Shown here in pieces: positions 7,073 through 15,918 of a stretch of 64,000 bases of DNA; within the stretch, counting starts at the first letter, position 1, and every line of letters starts with the position of its first letter. The stretch lies in assembly GCF_006715395.1 (NCBI RefSeq), contig NZ_VFNC01000002.1:3827070-3891069 (forward strand), given 5' to 3'. The position numbers were made by a program, and so were the translations under genes. The notes under the pieces are model-generated. The model was not told the origin of the DNA, ran no database searches, and worked only from the letters and a program-made list of their open reading frames with translations. The DNA is from Streptomyces sp. SLBN-31. Its GTDB lineage: Bacteria > Actinomycetota > Actinomycetes > Streptomycetales > Streptomycetaceae.

Positions 7073-8191
7073 TCACCCGTCCAGGTCGGCGATCTTCGCC
7101 GTCGACGGCTCGCGGCGCTGCTGGGCGGCGCGGGCCGTGAAGTCGGCGTTGCGCAGCACGCGCTGGACGTTGCCCCAGGTCAGCAGCGCCACGTCGGGTT
7201 CGGCCCAGCCGCGGTGCAGGAGCTCGGCGATCAGCAGCGGGTAGCAGGAGGCGTCGGCGAGGTCCTGGGGGTGGGCGGTGCCGGCGTCGTAGGTGCCGGA
7301 CAGGCCGACGCACTCGGGCCCGGCGATCTCGCGGACGTGATCGAGGTGGTCGGCGACGTCCCGGATCGACGGACCGGCCTGCTCCGCCGTCAGCGGCACC
7401 ATGCACAGGCCCCTGGCGCCGCCGAGCTCGGCCAGCAGGTCGTCGGGGAGGTTGGCCGGGTGGGGGCGCAGGGCGCGGGCCGCGGAGCGGGTGAACAGCA
7501 CCGGCGCCTTGGAGACGGCGAAGGCGCGGCGGATGGTGTCGGCGGAGGCGCCGGAGAGGTCGGCGAGCACGCCGAGCCGGTTCATCTCCCGCACGACCTC
7601 CTCGCCGAACCGCGTCAGCCCGGCCTCGCTGGCCCAGGACGCGCCCGTCAGGGTGAGGACGCGCAGCCCGAGGGAGCGCAGGGAGCGCAGGATGCCGAGG
7701 GAGTCGCCGAGGGCGGCGGCGCCCGCGGGGCCGAGCAGGACGGCGACGCGGCCGCAGTTGCGGGCGTCGGTGACCTGTCCGGCCGCGCCGGCCAGCCGCA
7801 GGCCCTCGGGGTGGGCGTGGACGACCGTCTTCACCAGGTCCAGCTGCTCCATGGTGGCTCCGACGGCCCGGTCGCCGGCCAGCCCCTCCGGCAGGTGCAG
7901 CGACCAGAACAGCGCGCCGACGTGGCCTTCCCGCAGCCGCGGCACGTCGGTGTCCACGGCGCTCTCGCCGAGCTCCAGGTCGTACCAGGGCAGATGCCTG
8001 AGCGCCCAGGGCAGACCGCTGTAGCCGTCCGCGACGGGATGCGCGGCGAGGATGGCGTGGGCCCGCTCCAGCGGAGCGCCGTCCGGGTCGGAGACGGGGG
8101 TGTACGGCTCCGCGGTCTCGAAGGGGTCCGGCAGGCCGTCGAGCTCGCCGACCTCGGTCGTCGTGTCCAGTTCGTCCTGGAGATCTGCCAT
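7073..8191 (-). CDS. M19 (renal dipeptidase) homologue that has lost its metal-ligand residues
   Basis: A 372 aa paralogue of the neighbouring M19 dipeptidase, clearly alignable along its whole length ([50 protein letters not shown]). The catalytic positions are replaced. HxD of DGHNDLPW is DGYSGLPW. The bridging Glu of GAEGGHS is in GPAGAA. The two metal histidines in DLSHV and [13 protein letters not shown] become DLSGAS and FTRSAARALRPHP. GGDYDG becomes SGTYDA. It should therefore not bind the di-zinc centre, and is inferred to be a non-catalytic relative that may bind peptides or modulate the active copy. It lies 137 bp downstream of the active copy, same strand. Length is normal, so this is not a truncated pseudogene. 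Confidence 0.82.
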   Translation of the reverse strand: MADLQDELDTTTEVGELDGLPDPFETAEPYTPVSDPDGAPLERAHAILAAHPVADGYSGLPWALRHLPWYDLELGESAVDTDVPRLREGHVGALFWSLHLPEGLAGDRAVGATMEQLDLVKTVVHAHPEGLRLAGAAGQVTDARNCGRVAVLLGPAGAAALGDSLGILRSLRSLGLRVLTLTGASWASEAGLTRFGEEVVREMNRLGVLADLSGASADTIRRAFAVSKAPVLFTRSAARALRPHPANLPDDLLAELGGARGLCMVPLTAEQAGPSIRDVADHLDHVREIAGPECVGLSGTYDAGTAHPQDLADASCYPLLIAELLHRGWAEPDVALLTWGNVQRVLRNADFTARAAQQRREPSTAKIADLDG

Positions 8192-8328
8192 GGCGGGCTC
8201 CGTACGTCATGATCGTCCCGAAGGATCCCGAAGATGTACGGTCACCGTCGCACGGAGCCGGTGGGGCTTCCTGGTGGGTGGGGCGTTCGGGGGTCGGCCG
8301 GTCCAGCGACCCCCGCCGCCGCGCCGCT

Positions 8329-9516
8329 TCAGCCGTCCAGTTCCCCGATCGTGGCGTTCGACGGCCCCCGCGTCCCCTGGAGCTCCCGCGCCGCGTCCTC
8401 CGCGGCGCCCAGCACCCGTACCGCGTTCTGCCAGGTCAGCTTGGCCAGGTCGGACCTGGACCAGCCGCGGTCGAGGAGCTCGGCGATCAGGTTCGGGTAG
8501 CCGGAGACGTCGTGCAACCCGTCCGGGGTGAAGGCCGTGCCGTCGTAGTCGCCGCCGATGCCGAGGTGGTCGACGCCCGCGACCTCGCGCATGTGGTCCA
8601 GGTGGTCGGCGACCGTGGAGACCGTCGCGACCGGGCGCGGGGTGCGTTCCTCGAAGGCCCGGTGGATCTTCATCGCCTCCGGGCTGGTGTCGAGGTGGTG
8701 CAGGCCGTGGGCGCGCATGTTCTCGTCGGCCGCGGCCGTCCAGTCGACGGCGGCCTGGAGGACGAACTTCGGCACGAAGGTCACCATGGCCATGCCGCCG
8801 TTGCCGGGCAGGCGTTCCAGGACGTCGTCCGGGATGTTGCGCGGATGGTCGCACACGGCCCGCGACGAGGAGTGGGAGAAGATCACCGGCGCGCTCGTGG
8901 TGTCGAGCGCGTCCCGCATCGTCGTCGCCGCCACGTGCGAGAGGTCGACGAGCATGCCGAGCCGGTTCATCTCCCGCACGACCTCACGGCCGAAGGCCGA
9001 CAGCCCGCCGACGTTCGGCTCGTCGGTCGCCGAGTCCGCCCAGTCGTTGTTGTCGTTGTGGGTGAGCGTCATGTAGCGCACGCCCAGCGCGTACAACCCC
9101 CTCAGCGTGCCGAGGGAGTTGGCGATGGAGTGGCCGCCCTCGGCGCCCATCAGGGAGGCGATACGGCCCTCCCGCCGGGCCGCCTCCATGTCCGCGGCGG
9201 TCAGCGCTGGCGCCAGGTCCGCCGGGTGCCGCGCCAGCAACTGCCGTACGCAGTCGATCTGTTCCAGCGTCGCCGGCACCGCGTCCGGCAGGTCCGAGCG
9301 CACGTACACCGACCAGTACTGCGCGCCGACCCCGCCCTCGCGCAGCCGCGGGATGTCGGTGTGCAGATGCGCGTTCTGGTGTACGGCGATGTCGCGGGCG
9401 GCGAGGTCGTAGCGGACCTGCTCGCGCAGGGCCCAGGGCAGGTCGTTGTGGCCGTCGACGACCGGGAACTCGGCGAGGAGCTCCCGGGCCTGCTCCAGTG
9501 AGCTCACGGGCGTCAC
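8329..9516 (-). CDS. membrane-type dipeptidase, peptidase family M19
   Basis: A 395 aa zinc dipeptidase with every expected metal ligand: His23 and Asp25 in DGHNDLPW, the bridging Glu in MGAEGGHSI, the His of [12 protein letters not shown], the His of [18 protein letters not shown], and GGDYDGT near the end. It cleaves dipeptides, including those with D-residues at the C-terminus. There is no signal peptide, so it is cytoplasmic despite the 'membrane dipeptidase' family name. The GTG start at 9516 overlaps the purE stop (GTGA), so it is translationally coupled to purKE; the role of that link is unclear but the arrangement is common in Streptomyces. Confidence 0.9.
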   Translation of the reverse strand: MTPVSSLEQARELLAEFPVVDGHNDLPWALREQVRYDLAARDIAVHQNAHLHTDIPRLREGGVGAQYWSVYVRSDLPDAVPATLEQIDCVRQLLARHPADLAPALTAADMEAARREGRIASLMGAEGGHSIANSLGTLRGLYALGVRYMTLTHNDNNDWADSATDEPNVGGLSAFGREVVREMNRLGMLVDLSHVAATTMRDALDTTSAPVIFSHSSSRAVCDHPRNIPDDVLERLPGNGGMAMVTFVPKFVLQAAVDWTAAADENMRAHGLHHLDTSPEAMKIHRAFEERTPRPVATVSTVADHLDHMREVAGVDHLGIGGDYDGTAFTPDGLHDVSGYPNLIAELLDRGWSRSDLAKLTWQNAVRVLGAAEDAARELQGTRGPSNATIGELDG

Positions 9517-10037
9517 TTCCCGAAGCCGAAGCCGCCACCGTTGCCGTCGACCTTGGCGCGCAGGCGCTTGCCCTTCTCGGCGGCCTGGTCGTTCAGGTCC
9601 TGCTGGAAGTCGCGCATCTTCTGCAGCAGGTCCTCGTCGTGGGCGGCGAGGATGCGGGCCGCGAGCAGGCCGGCGTTGCGGGCGCCGGCGACGGAGACGG
9701 TCGCGACGGGGACACCGGCCGGCATCTGCACGATCGACAGCAGCGAGTCCATGCCGTCGAGGTACTTCAGCGGCACGGGGACGCCGATGACCGGCAGCGG
9801 GGTGACGGAGGCGAGCATGCCGGGGAGGTGGGCCGCGCCCCCGGCGCCCGCGATGATCACCTTCAGGCCCCGCTCGGCCGCCTGCTCGCCGTACGTGATC
9901 ATCTCGCGCGGCATGCGGTGCGCGGAGACGACGTCGACCTCGTATGCGATCTCGAACTCGTCCAGGGCCTTGGCGGCGGCCTCCATGACGGGCCAGTCGC
10001 TGTCCGAACCCATGACGATGCCTACAACGGGGCTCAT
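9513..10037 (-). CDS. purE: N5-carboxyaminoimidazole ribonucleotide mutase
   Basis: A 174 aa class I PurE. It moves the carboxylate of N5-CAIR to C4, giving CAIR in de novo purine synthesis. Signatures are [14 protein letters not shown] (substrate phosphate binding), [11 protein letters not shown] with the catalytic His, and [14 protein letters not shown] followed by PVIGVPVP. The ATG start at 10037 overlaps the purK stop (ATGA), so PurK and PurE are made together, as expected for consecutive enzymes handling an unstable intermediate. A Gly-rich tail ([12 protein letters not shown]) extends slightly beyond the usual end. Confidence 0.95.
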   Translation of the reverse strand: MSPVVGIVMGSDSDWPVMEAAAKALDEFEIAYEVDVVSAHRMPREMITYGEQAAERGLKVIIAGAGGAAHLPGMLASVTPLPVIGVPVPLKYLDGMDSLLSIVQMPAGVPVATVSVAGARNAGLLAARILAAHDEDLLQKMRDFQQDLNDQAAEKGKRLRAKVDGNGGGFGFGK

Positions 10038-11173
10038 TCGGTGATCGTGCCTCTCAGGTAGCCGGCTGCGTGACGCGCGCGCTCGAGAACGTCGTCCAGG
10101 TCGTCGCCGTAGGTGTTGACGTGGCCGACCTTGCGGCCGGGCTTCACGTCCTTGCCGTACATGTGGATCTTCAGCTGGGGGTCGCGGGCCATGCAATGCA
10201 GGTACGCGGAGTACATGTCCGGGTAGTCGCCGCCGAGGACGTTGACCATGACCGTCCACTTCGCGCGCGGGCGCGGGTCGCCGAGCGGGAGGTCGAGGAC
10301 GGCGCGGACGTGGTTGGCGAACTGGGAGGTGATCGCGCCGTCCTGGGTCCAGTGGCCCGAGTTGTGCGGGCGCATCGCCAGTTCGTTGACGAGGACGCGG
10401 CCGTCGCGGGTCTGGAACAGCTCCACGGCGAGATGGCCGACGACACCGAGCTCCTTGGCGATGGTCAGGGCCATCTCCTCGGCCCTGAGCGCGAGGGCCT
10501 CGTCGAGGTCGGGGGCGGGTGCGATGACCGTGTCGCAGACGCCGGCCACCTGATGGGACTCGACCACCGGGTAGGCGACGGCCTGGCCGTGCGGGGACCG
10601 GACGACGTTGGCGGCGAGCTCGCGGACGTAGTCCACCTTCTCCTCGGCCAGCACGGGGACGCCGGCGCGGAAGGGGTCCTCGGCCTCCTCCGCGCTGTCC
10701 ACGACCCACACGCCCTTGCCGTCGTAACCGCCGCGGACGGTCTTGAGGACGACGGGGAAGCCGTCGCCCTCCGCCGCGAACGCGGCCACGTCGGCCGGGT
10801 CGCTGACGATCCTGTGCCGCGGGCACGGGATGCCGAGCGCGTCGAGCCTCGCGCGCATCACCCCCTTGTCCTGGGCGTGCACGAGCGCGTCGGGGCCGGG
10901 GCGCACGGGGATGCCGTCCGCCTCCAGGGCCCGCAGGTGCTCGGTGGGCACGTGCTCGTGATCGAAGGTGATCACGTCACAGCCCTGCGCAAAGGCACGC
11001 AGCGTGTCCAGGTCGCGGTAGTCGCCGACGACGACGTCGCCGACGACCTGGGCCGCGGAGTCCTGGGGAGTGTCACTGAGGAGCTTGAACCTGATGCCGA
11101 GCGGGATGCCTGACTCGTGTGTCATACGAGCGAGCTGGCCTCCGCCGACCATGCCGACTACCGGGAACGTCAC
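10034..11173 (-). CDS. purK: 5-(carboxyamino)imidazole ribonucleotide synthase
   Basis: A 379 aa ATP-grasp enzyme. It carboxylates AIR with bicarbonate and ATP to N5-CAIR. The N-terminal fold carries [12 protein letters not shown], followed by FDHEHVP. The ATP-grasp core has [18 protein letters not shown] and [20 protein letters not shown], and the metal-binding part is [16 protein letters not shown] start at 11173. It is the first gene of purK-purE-dipeptidase and divergent from the GtrA gene; no purine riboswitch was seen in the 240-bp gap. Confidence 0.95.
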   Translation of the reverse strand: MTFPVVGMVGGGQLARMTHESGIPLGIRFKLLSDTPQDSAAQVVGDVVVGDYRDLDTLRAFAQGCDVITFDHEHVPTEHLRALEADGIPVRPGPDALVHAQDKGVMRARLDALGIPCPRHRIVSDPADVAAFAAEGDGFPVVLKTVRGGYDGKGVWVVDSAEEAEDPFRAGVPVLAEEKVDYVRELAANVVRSPHGQAVAYPVVESHQVAGVCDTVIAPAPDLDEALALRAEEMALTIAKELGVVGHLAVELFQTRDGRVLVNELAMRPHNSGHWTQDGAITSQFANHVRAVLDLPLGDPRPRAKWTVMVNVLGGDYPDMYSAYLHCMARDPQLKIHMYGKDVKPGRKVGHVNTYGDDLDDVLERARHAAGYLRGTITE

Positions 11174-11411
11174 GCCCCTAGGGTATCGGCCGCGCCGCGG
11201 GGACCGATTTCCGGCCGTTTCCGGAGGCTCTTACCGGGCTCTTCCCGGACTTTTCCCTCGTCTCCCCCGCTCTTGGCGACCTCTTTCCGACCTGTTTCCG
11301 ACCTGTGAGCTCATGCACGGGCTATCGCCACGGGCGGTGGTTAGCATGGCTGGGTTGGCGAAAACGACGAAATACGACGGCGAGACCTACCGGATGGGAG
11401 CCTTAAGGACC

Positions 11412-11936
11412 ATGGAACAGGGTTCCTCCGGGCTGCGAAGGCTCACTCAGGAGATCGCCAAGTTCGGGGCGGTGGGTGCGCTCGGCACCGTCGTGAACTT
11501 CGGCGTCTCCAACCTGCTGTGGCATGTGACCAGCCTGCAGGCGGTGCGCGCCAACGTGATCGCGACCGTCGTCGCCATCGGGGTCAACTATCTGGGCTTC
11601 CGCTATTTCACCTACCGCGACCGCGACAAGAGCGCCAGGGCCAGGGAACTGACGCTTTTCCTCGCGTTCAGCCTGGTGGGTCTGGTGATCGAGAACGGCG
11701 TCCTGTACGCCGCCATCTACGGTTTCGGCTGGGACAGCTCGTTGCAGCGGAACATCTTCAAGGTCGTCGGTATCGGGCTCGGGACGCTGTTCCGGTTCTG
11801 GTCGTACCGCACATGGGTGTTCAAGGCGCTGCCGGCCCGGGAGGCCGTCGCGGACGCGGAGGCCTTTCTGGAGGCCGAGGCGCAGGCGGCCTCGGCCCAG
11901 CTGGGGCGACGCAAGGCGCGACAGCGGGTCGGCTGA
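11412..11936 (+). CDS. GtrA-family membrane protein
   Basis: A 174 aa integral membrane protein with four predicted hydrophobic helices (about residues 18-38, 45-62, 84-104 and 114-134). It has the family pattern KFGAVGALGTVVNFGVSN and ending FRFWSYRTWVFK. GtrA proteins are thought to flip or present polyprenyl-linked sugars for cell-surface glycosylation. The C-terminal tail is a charged Ala/Glu/Arg helix. I prefer the ATG at 11412 (AAGGACC upstream); ATGs at 11394 and 11346 are in frame and possible. Divergent from purK and convergent with the histidine kinase. Confidence 0.8.
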   Translation: MEQGSSGLRRLTQEIAKFGAVGALGTVVNFGVSNLLWHVTSLQAVRANVIATVVAIGVNYLGFRYFTYRDRDKSARARELTLFLAFSLVGLVIENGVLYAAIYGFGWDSSLQRNIFKVVGIGLGTLFRFWSYRTWVFKALPAREAVADAEAFLEAEAQAASAQLGRRKARQRVG

Positions 11937-11979
11937 CCCCGACTGACGGCCGCCGGGGAGCCGCACGGCACCCCAGGAC

Positions 11980-13254
11980 TCAGCGGACCGTCGGCTCGTC
12001 GTCCGTCTGGTGCCGCTTCAGGTGCGGAGTCCGGGACAGGAACAGACCGAAGACCGGCGGCTTCGTCTGGAGCATCTCCAGGCGACCGCCGTCCGCCTCC
12101 GCGAGGTCGCGGGCCACGGCCAGGCCGATGCCGGTCGAGTTGCGGCCGCTGATGGTCCGCTCGAAGATGCGCGCGCCGAGGTCGGCGGGGACGCCCGGGC
12201 CCTCGTCCGTCACCTCCACCACCGCCTGGTTGCCGGTGACCCGCGTGCGCAGGGCCACCGTGCCCCCGCCGTGCATCAGCGAGTTCTCGATCAGGGCCGC
12301 CAGGACCTGGGCCACGGCGCCGGGGGTGCCCACGGCCTGCAGGTGCCGCTTGCCGGAGCTGACGATCGCCCGCCCGGCGCTGCGGTAGGCGGGCCGCCAC
12401 TCCGCCAGCTGCTGCTGGATGACCTCGTCGAGGTCGAAGGAGACGGCGTTGGCGGTGCGGGGGTCGCGGGAGTTGGTGAGCAGACGTTCCACCACGTCCG
12501 TCAGGCGCTCGACCTGGGTCAGGGCGACGTTGGCCTCCTCCTTCACCGTGTCCGGGTCGTCGGTGAGGGTGATCTCCTCCAGCCGCATCGACAACGCGGT
12601 CAGCGGTGTACGGAGCTGGTGGGAGGCGTCGGCGGCCAGGCGCCGTTCGGCGGTGAGCATCCGGGCGATGCGCTCGGCGGAGGAGTCCAGGACGTCCGCG
12701 ACGCGGTCCAGCTCGGGGACCCCGTACCGCTTGTGGCGGGGGCGCGGGTCACCCGACCCCAGCCGCTCGGCGGTCTCCGCGAGGTCGGTGAGCGGGGAGG
12801 CGAGGCGGTTGGCCTGTCGGATCGCGAGGAGTACGGCGGCCACGACCGCGAGCAGCGCGACCAGGCCGATGATCAGCAGCGTCCGGCCGACCTCCCGGCT
12901 GACGGTCGAGCGGGGCTCCTCCACGACGACCGTCTCGCCCTCCTCGCCGGCGGCATGGCCCCGGATGACCTCGCCGTCGGGCTTGGTGCCGAGAGTGAAA
13001 GAGGACTGCCCGGGGATCGTGACCACGGCGTAGCGGTCACCGGTGACCTGACCGTGCAGCACGTCCGGGTTGACCGCGCCGGCCCCGATCAGCCGGCTGT
13101 CCACGATGCTGGCCAGCCGCTGCGCCTCGGAACTCACCCTTTCCTGGGCGCTGTTGCTGATGGTCCGCGTCTCGACGATGACGAGGGAGACGCCGAAGAC
13201 GGCGATGACCACCAGCACGACGGCGAGGGTGGACTGAATGAGACGACGACGCAC
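11980..13254 (-). CDS. sensor histidine kinase of an OmpR-type two-component system
   Basis: A 424 aa membrane sensor. TM helix 1 is at about 7-27, an extracellular domain of about 95 aa follows, and TM helix 2 is at about 124-147. Next come a HAMP linker (148-200), HisKA with phospho-acceptor His212 in ASHQLRTPL, and HATPase_c with IENSLMHGGG (N box), DEGPGVP (G1) and STGIGLAVARDL (G2). It autophosphorylates and passes phosphate to the response regulator encoded just upstream. GTG start at 13254. A dispersed Streptomyces repeat sits in the 124-bp gap to the regulator. The signal sensed is not evident. Confidence 0.9.
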   Translation of the reverse strand: MRRRLIQSTLAVVLVVIAVFGVSLVIVETRTISNSAQERVSSEAQRLASIVDSRLIGAGAVNPDVLHGQVTGDRYAVVTIPGQSSFTLGTKPDGEVIRGHAAGEEGETVVVEEPRSTVSREVGRTLLIIGLVALLAVVAAVLLAIRQANRLASPLTDLAETAERLGSGDPRPRHKRYGVPELDRVADVLDSSAERIARMLTAERRLAADASHQLRTPLTALSMRLEEITLTDDPDTVKEEANVALTQVERLTDVVERLLTNSRDPRTANAVSFDLDEVIQQQLAEWRPAYRSAGRAIVSSGKRHLQAVGTPGAVAQVLAALIENSLMHGGGTVALRTRVTGNQAVVEVTDEGPGVPADLGARIFERTISGRNSTGIGLAVARDLAEADGGRLEMLQTKPPVFGLFLSRTPHLKRHQTDDEPTVR

Positions 13255-13283
13255 GGGGCCCTCCGAGCCAACGGTTCTACAAC

Positions 13284-13336
13284 GCCCTCAGGGGCACGGG
13301 GAACTGCGCGACCGGCCCCCGCACGCCCGCGGCCGC
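13284..13336. repeat. copy of the common Streptomyces GGGGAACTGCGCGAC intergenic repeat
   Basis: The stretch GCCCTCAGGGGCACGGGG followed by AACTGCGCGACC matches a palindromic family that I recall as dispersed in many Streptomyces intergenic regions. Here it sits inside the response regulator-kinase operon gap. Function unknown. Confidence 0.55.
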
Positions 13337-13378
13337 ACTACTCGGCGACACCGCCCCTGCGCAACGCGCGTAGCCGGG

Positions 13379-14056
13379 CTAGCTCTTCTCGAAGCGGAAG
13401 CCGACACCCCGCACCGTCGCGATGTACCGGGGGTTCGCCGCGTCGTCGCCCAGCTTCTTGCGCAGCCAGGAGATGTGCATGTCGAGCGTCTTCGTGGACG
13501 ACCACCAGGTGGTGTCCCACACCTCGCGCATCAGCTGGTCGCGGGTGACGACCCGTCCCGCGTCCCGCACCAGCACCCGCAGCAGGTCGAACTCCTTGGC
13601 GGTCAACTGGAGTTCCTCGTCGCCCATCCACGCCCGGTGCGACTCCACGTCGATCCGCACGCCGTGCGTGGCGGGCGGCTGCGCCGGCTCGGCGGCGCCG
13701 CGCCGCAGCAGGGCCCGCACCCGGGCGAGCAGTTCGGCGAGCCGGAAGGGCTTGGTGACGTAGTCGTCGGCGCCCGCGTCGAGTCCGACGACGGTGTCCA
13801 CCTCGTCGGCCCGCGCGGTCAGGATGAGGATCGGCACGGTGTGGCCTTCGGCACGCAGTCGGCGGGCCACCTCGAGGCCGTCCATGCCGGGCAGACCGAG
13901 GTCCAGCACGACCAGGTCGACGCCGCCCTGCATTCCGGCGTCGAGCGCGGTGGGTCCGTCCTCGCGCACCTCGACCTCGTAACCTTCCCGGCGCAGTGCG
14001 CGGGCCAGCGGCTCCGAGATGGACGCGTCGTCCTCGGCGAGCAGTACACGGGTCAT
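13379..14056 (-). CDS. OmpR/PhoB-family response regulator
   Basis: A 225 aa two-domain regulator. Its receiver domain has the acidic pair EDD (8-10), phospho-acceptor Asp52 in VVLDLGLPGMDG, a Thr switch in ILTARA and Lys in DYVTKPF. The C-terminal winged helix (about 128-222) has LTAKEFDLLRVLVRDAGRVV and TLDMHISWLRKKLGDD. It is first in the regulator-kinase unit; the kinase start is 124 bp after its stop. ATG start at 14056. Targets unknown. The upstream gap to the peptide transporter is AT-richer and should hold divergent promoters. Confidence 0.92.
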   Translation of the reverse strand: MTRVLLAEDDASISEPLARALRREGYEVEVREDGPTALDAGMQGGVDLVVLDLGLPGMDGLEVARRLRAEGHTVPILILTARADEVDTVVGLDAGADDYVTKPFRLAELLARVRALLRRGAAEPAQPPATHGVRIDVESHRAWMGDEELQLTAKEFDLLRVLVRDAGRVVTRDQLMREVWDTTWWSSTKTLDMHISWLRKKLGDDAANPRYIATVRGVGFRFEKS

Positions 14057-14240
14057 GAGGTGATGGTAGTCCGCTCCCGACAGGTGCTGGGGTGTGATCG
14101 ACGCGCATGATTCTTACCTTCGTACGCACCGAAACGAACCTGTGTATCAATGGGGCGATCTTGTAAAGGACCTTGGAAAGCGGGTGTACGGTTCCTTGGT
14201 CACCTGTGATTCGCGTCTCAAGTCCCTCCATTTCCGGCAC

Positions 14241-14320
14241 TACTCTGCCGTATGGTGAAAAAACAACGCCTGTAGCACTGCGGGGACCTTTGGCGGCACC
14301 GACGCCGAAGGTCTCTTTTG
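14241..14320 (+). promoter_or_regulatory. leader of the peptide transporter: mini-ORF plus terminator-like hairpin (attenuator candidate)
   Basis: TACTCT (14241-14246) could be a -10 box. An 8-codon mini-ORF (MVKKQRL, 14252-14275) follows at leaderless distance. Ten bases later is an 11-bp stem GACCTTTGGCG / CGCCGAAGGTC (14285-14313, one G-T pair), followed directly by TCTTTTG. The whole lies 33 bp before the transporter start. It has the parts of a transcription attenuator, but no competing antiterminator pairing was worked out. Confidence 0.4.
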
Positions 14321-14352
14321 TGTGCGGTAACCCCCACCAGCAAGGAACGACC

Positions 14353-15849
14353 ATGGCGTCCAGCCTGACGAAGGACTCGGTCCGCCCGGAGACCCCCGGC
14401 ACCGGGAAGACCTTCTTCGGCCACCCCCGCGGACTGGCCACTCTGTTCATGACCGAGATGTGGGAGCGCTTCTCCTACTACGGCATGAAGGCCCTGCTCC
14501 CGCTGTACCTGGTGGCCCCGGGCGGCCTGCACCTGAGCGCGGCGACCGCGACCGCGATCTACTCGGTGTACCTGTCGCTCGTGTACCTGCTCGCCCTCCC
14601 CGGCGGCTGGTTCGCGGACCGGGTCCTCGGCCCCCGCAAGACCGTCGCCGTCGCCGGCGCGGTCATCATGCTCGGCCACCTCACCCTGGCCCTGCCGAGC
14701 GCCGGCACCTTCTACGCGGGCCTCGGCCTGGTGGCCATCGGTTCCGGCCTGCTCAAGGCCAACATCTCCACGATGGTCGGCCACCTCTACGACGGCCCCG
14801 AGGACCCGCGCCGGGACGGCGGCTTCACCGTCTTCTACATCGGCATCAACCTCGGCGCGTTCGCCGCGCCGCTGGTCATCGGCACCGTCGGTGAGAACGT
14901 CAACTGGCACCTTGGCTTCGCGCTCGCCGCGGTCGGCATGGCGCTGGGCCTGGCCCAGTTTCTGCTCGGCAGCCGTCATCTGGACGCCCGCTCGAACGTC
15001 GTCCCGACCCCGCTGTCGGCCGAAGAGAAGGCCAGGACGCTGCGCAAGTCGGCCTTCTGGGCCGCCGTGGCCGTCGTCTTCTACGCGATCGTCGGCTTCT
15101 CCGGCCACTACACCCTGAACTGGCTGCTGGTCCCGATCACGATCGCCGGCCTGCTCATCCCGGTGATGGTCATCGCCCGCATCAAGCGCGACCGGGAGCT
15201 GAACCGGGTCGAGCAGTCGAAGATGTCCGCGTACATCTGGTTCTTCGTCGCCGCCGCCGTGTTCTGGATGATCTACGACCAGGGCGGTTCGACGGTGTCG
15301 CTGTTCGCCGAGTCCTCGGCGAAGAACACGGTCTTCGGCTGGGACTTCCCGGTCTCCTGGTACCAGTCGGTCAACCCGGTCATGATCATGGCGTTCGCGC
15401 CGGTCTTCGCCTGGATGTGGCTGGCCCTGGCCCGGCGCGGCAAGGAGCCGAGCACGGCCGTGAAGTTCGCAATGGGCCTGGTGCTGATCGGCGCCTCGTT
15501 CTTCCTGTTCCTCGCGCCGCTGGGCATCGCGGACGGCGGGCACAAGGCCGCGGCGATGTGGCTGGTCGGCATCTACTTCGTGCAGACCGTGGGTGAGCTG
15601 ACGCTCTCGCCGGTCGGCCTGTCGGTCACCACGAAGATGGCCCCGGCGAAGTACGCCTCGCAGATGATGGGCGTCTGGTTCCTGGCCGTCACCGCCGGTG
15701 ACGCCACGACCGGCCTGCTCTCCATCGCCGGTGTCGACCTCAACAAGACGGGCATCGTCGGCCTCCAGGCGGTCCTCGCCGTCCTCGCGGGCGCCGCGGT
15801 GTGGATGTACCGCAGGAAGGTCAAGGAGCTCATGGGCGACGTCCACTGA
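14353..15849 (+). CDS. proton-dependent oligopeptide transporter (POT/PTR2 family)
   Basis: A 498 aa, roughly 14-helix MFS-type symporter that imports di/tripeptides with protons. Family motifs are visible: the N-terminal EMWERFSYYGMKALLPLYLV (ExxER proton-coupling motif), the loop GGWFADRVLGPRKTV, and FYIGINLGAFAAP corresponding to the PTR signature. The ATG at 14353 has an AAGGAA site upstream. It is transcribed alone, with a terminator right after the stop. Expression may be controlled by the terminator-like hairpin in its leader. Confidence 0.93.
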   Translation: MASSLTKDSVRPETPGTGKTFFGHPRGLATLFMTEMWERFSYYGMKALLPLYLVAPGGLHLSAATATAIYSVYLSLVYLLALPGGWFADRVLGPRKTVAVAGAVIMLGHLTLALPSAGTFYAGLGLVAIGSGLLKANISTMVGHLYDGPEDPRRDGGFTVFYIGINLGAFAAPLVIGTVGENVNWHLGFALAAVGMALGLAQFLLGSRHLDARSNVVPTPLSAEEKARTLRKSAFWAAVAVVFYAIVGFSGHYTLNWLLVPITIAGLLIPVMVIARIKRDRELNRVEQSKMSAYIWFFVAAAVFWMIYDQGGSTVSLFAESSAKNTVFGWDFPVSWYQSVNPVMIMAFAPVFAWMWLALARRGKEPSTAVKFAMGLVLIGASFFLFLAPLGIADGGHKAAAMWLVGIYFVQTVGELTLSPVGLSVTTKMAPAKYASQMMGVWFLAVTAGDATTGLLSIAGVDLNKTGIVGLQAVLAVLAGAAVWMYRRKVKELMGDVH

Positions 15850-15861
15850 CGCCCGGACACA

Positions 15862-15908
15862 CGAGAGAAGAGCCACCTCGTCCTGCGGGGCGAGGTGGCT
15901 CTTTCTCG
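15862..15908. terminator. terminator downstream of the peptide transporter
   Basis: A 13-bp perfect stem (AAGAGCCACCTCG / CGAGGTGGCTCTT), extended by an imperfect ACGAGA/TCTCGT base and followed by T-rich sequence. It also serves the convergent cell-wall protein gene, whose stop is at 15919. Confidence 0.85.
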
Positions 15909-15918
15909 TTCCCGCGTG

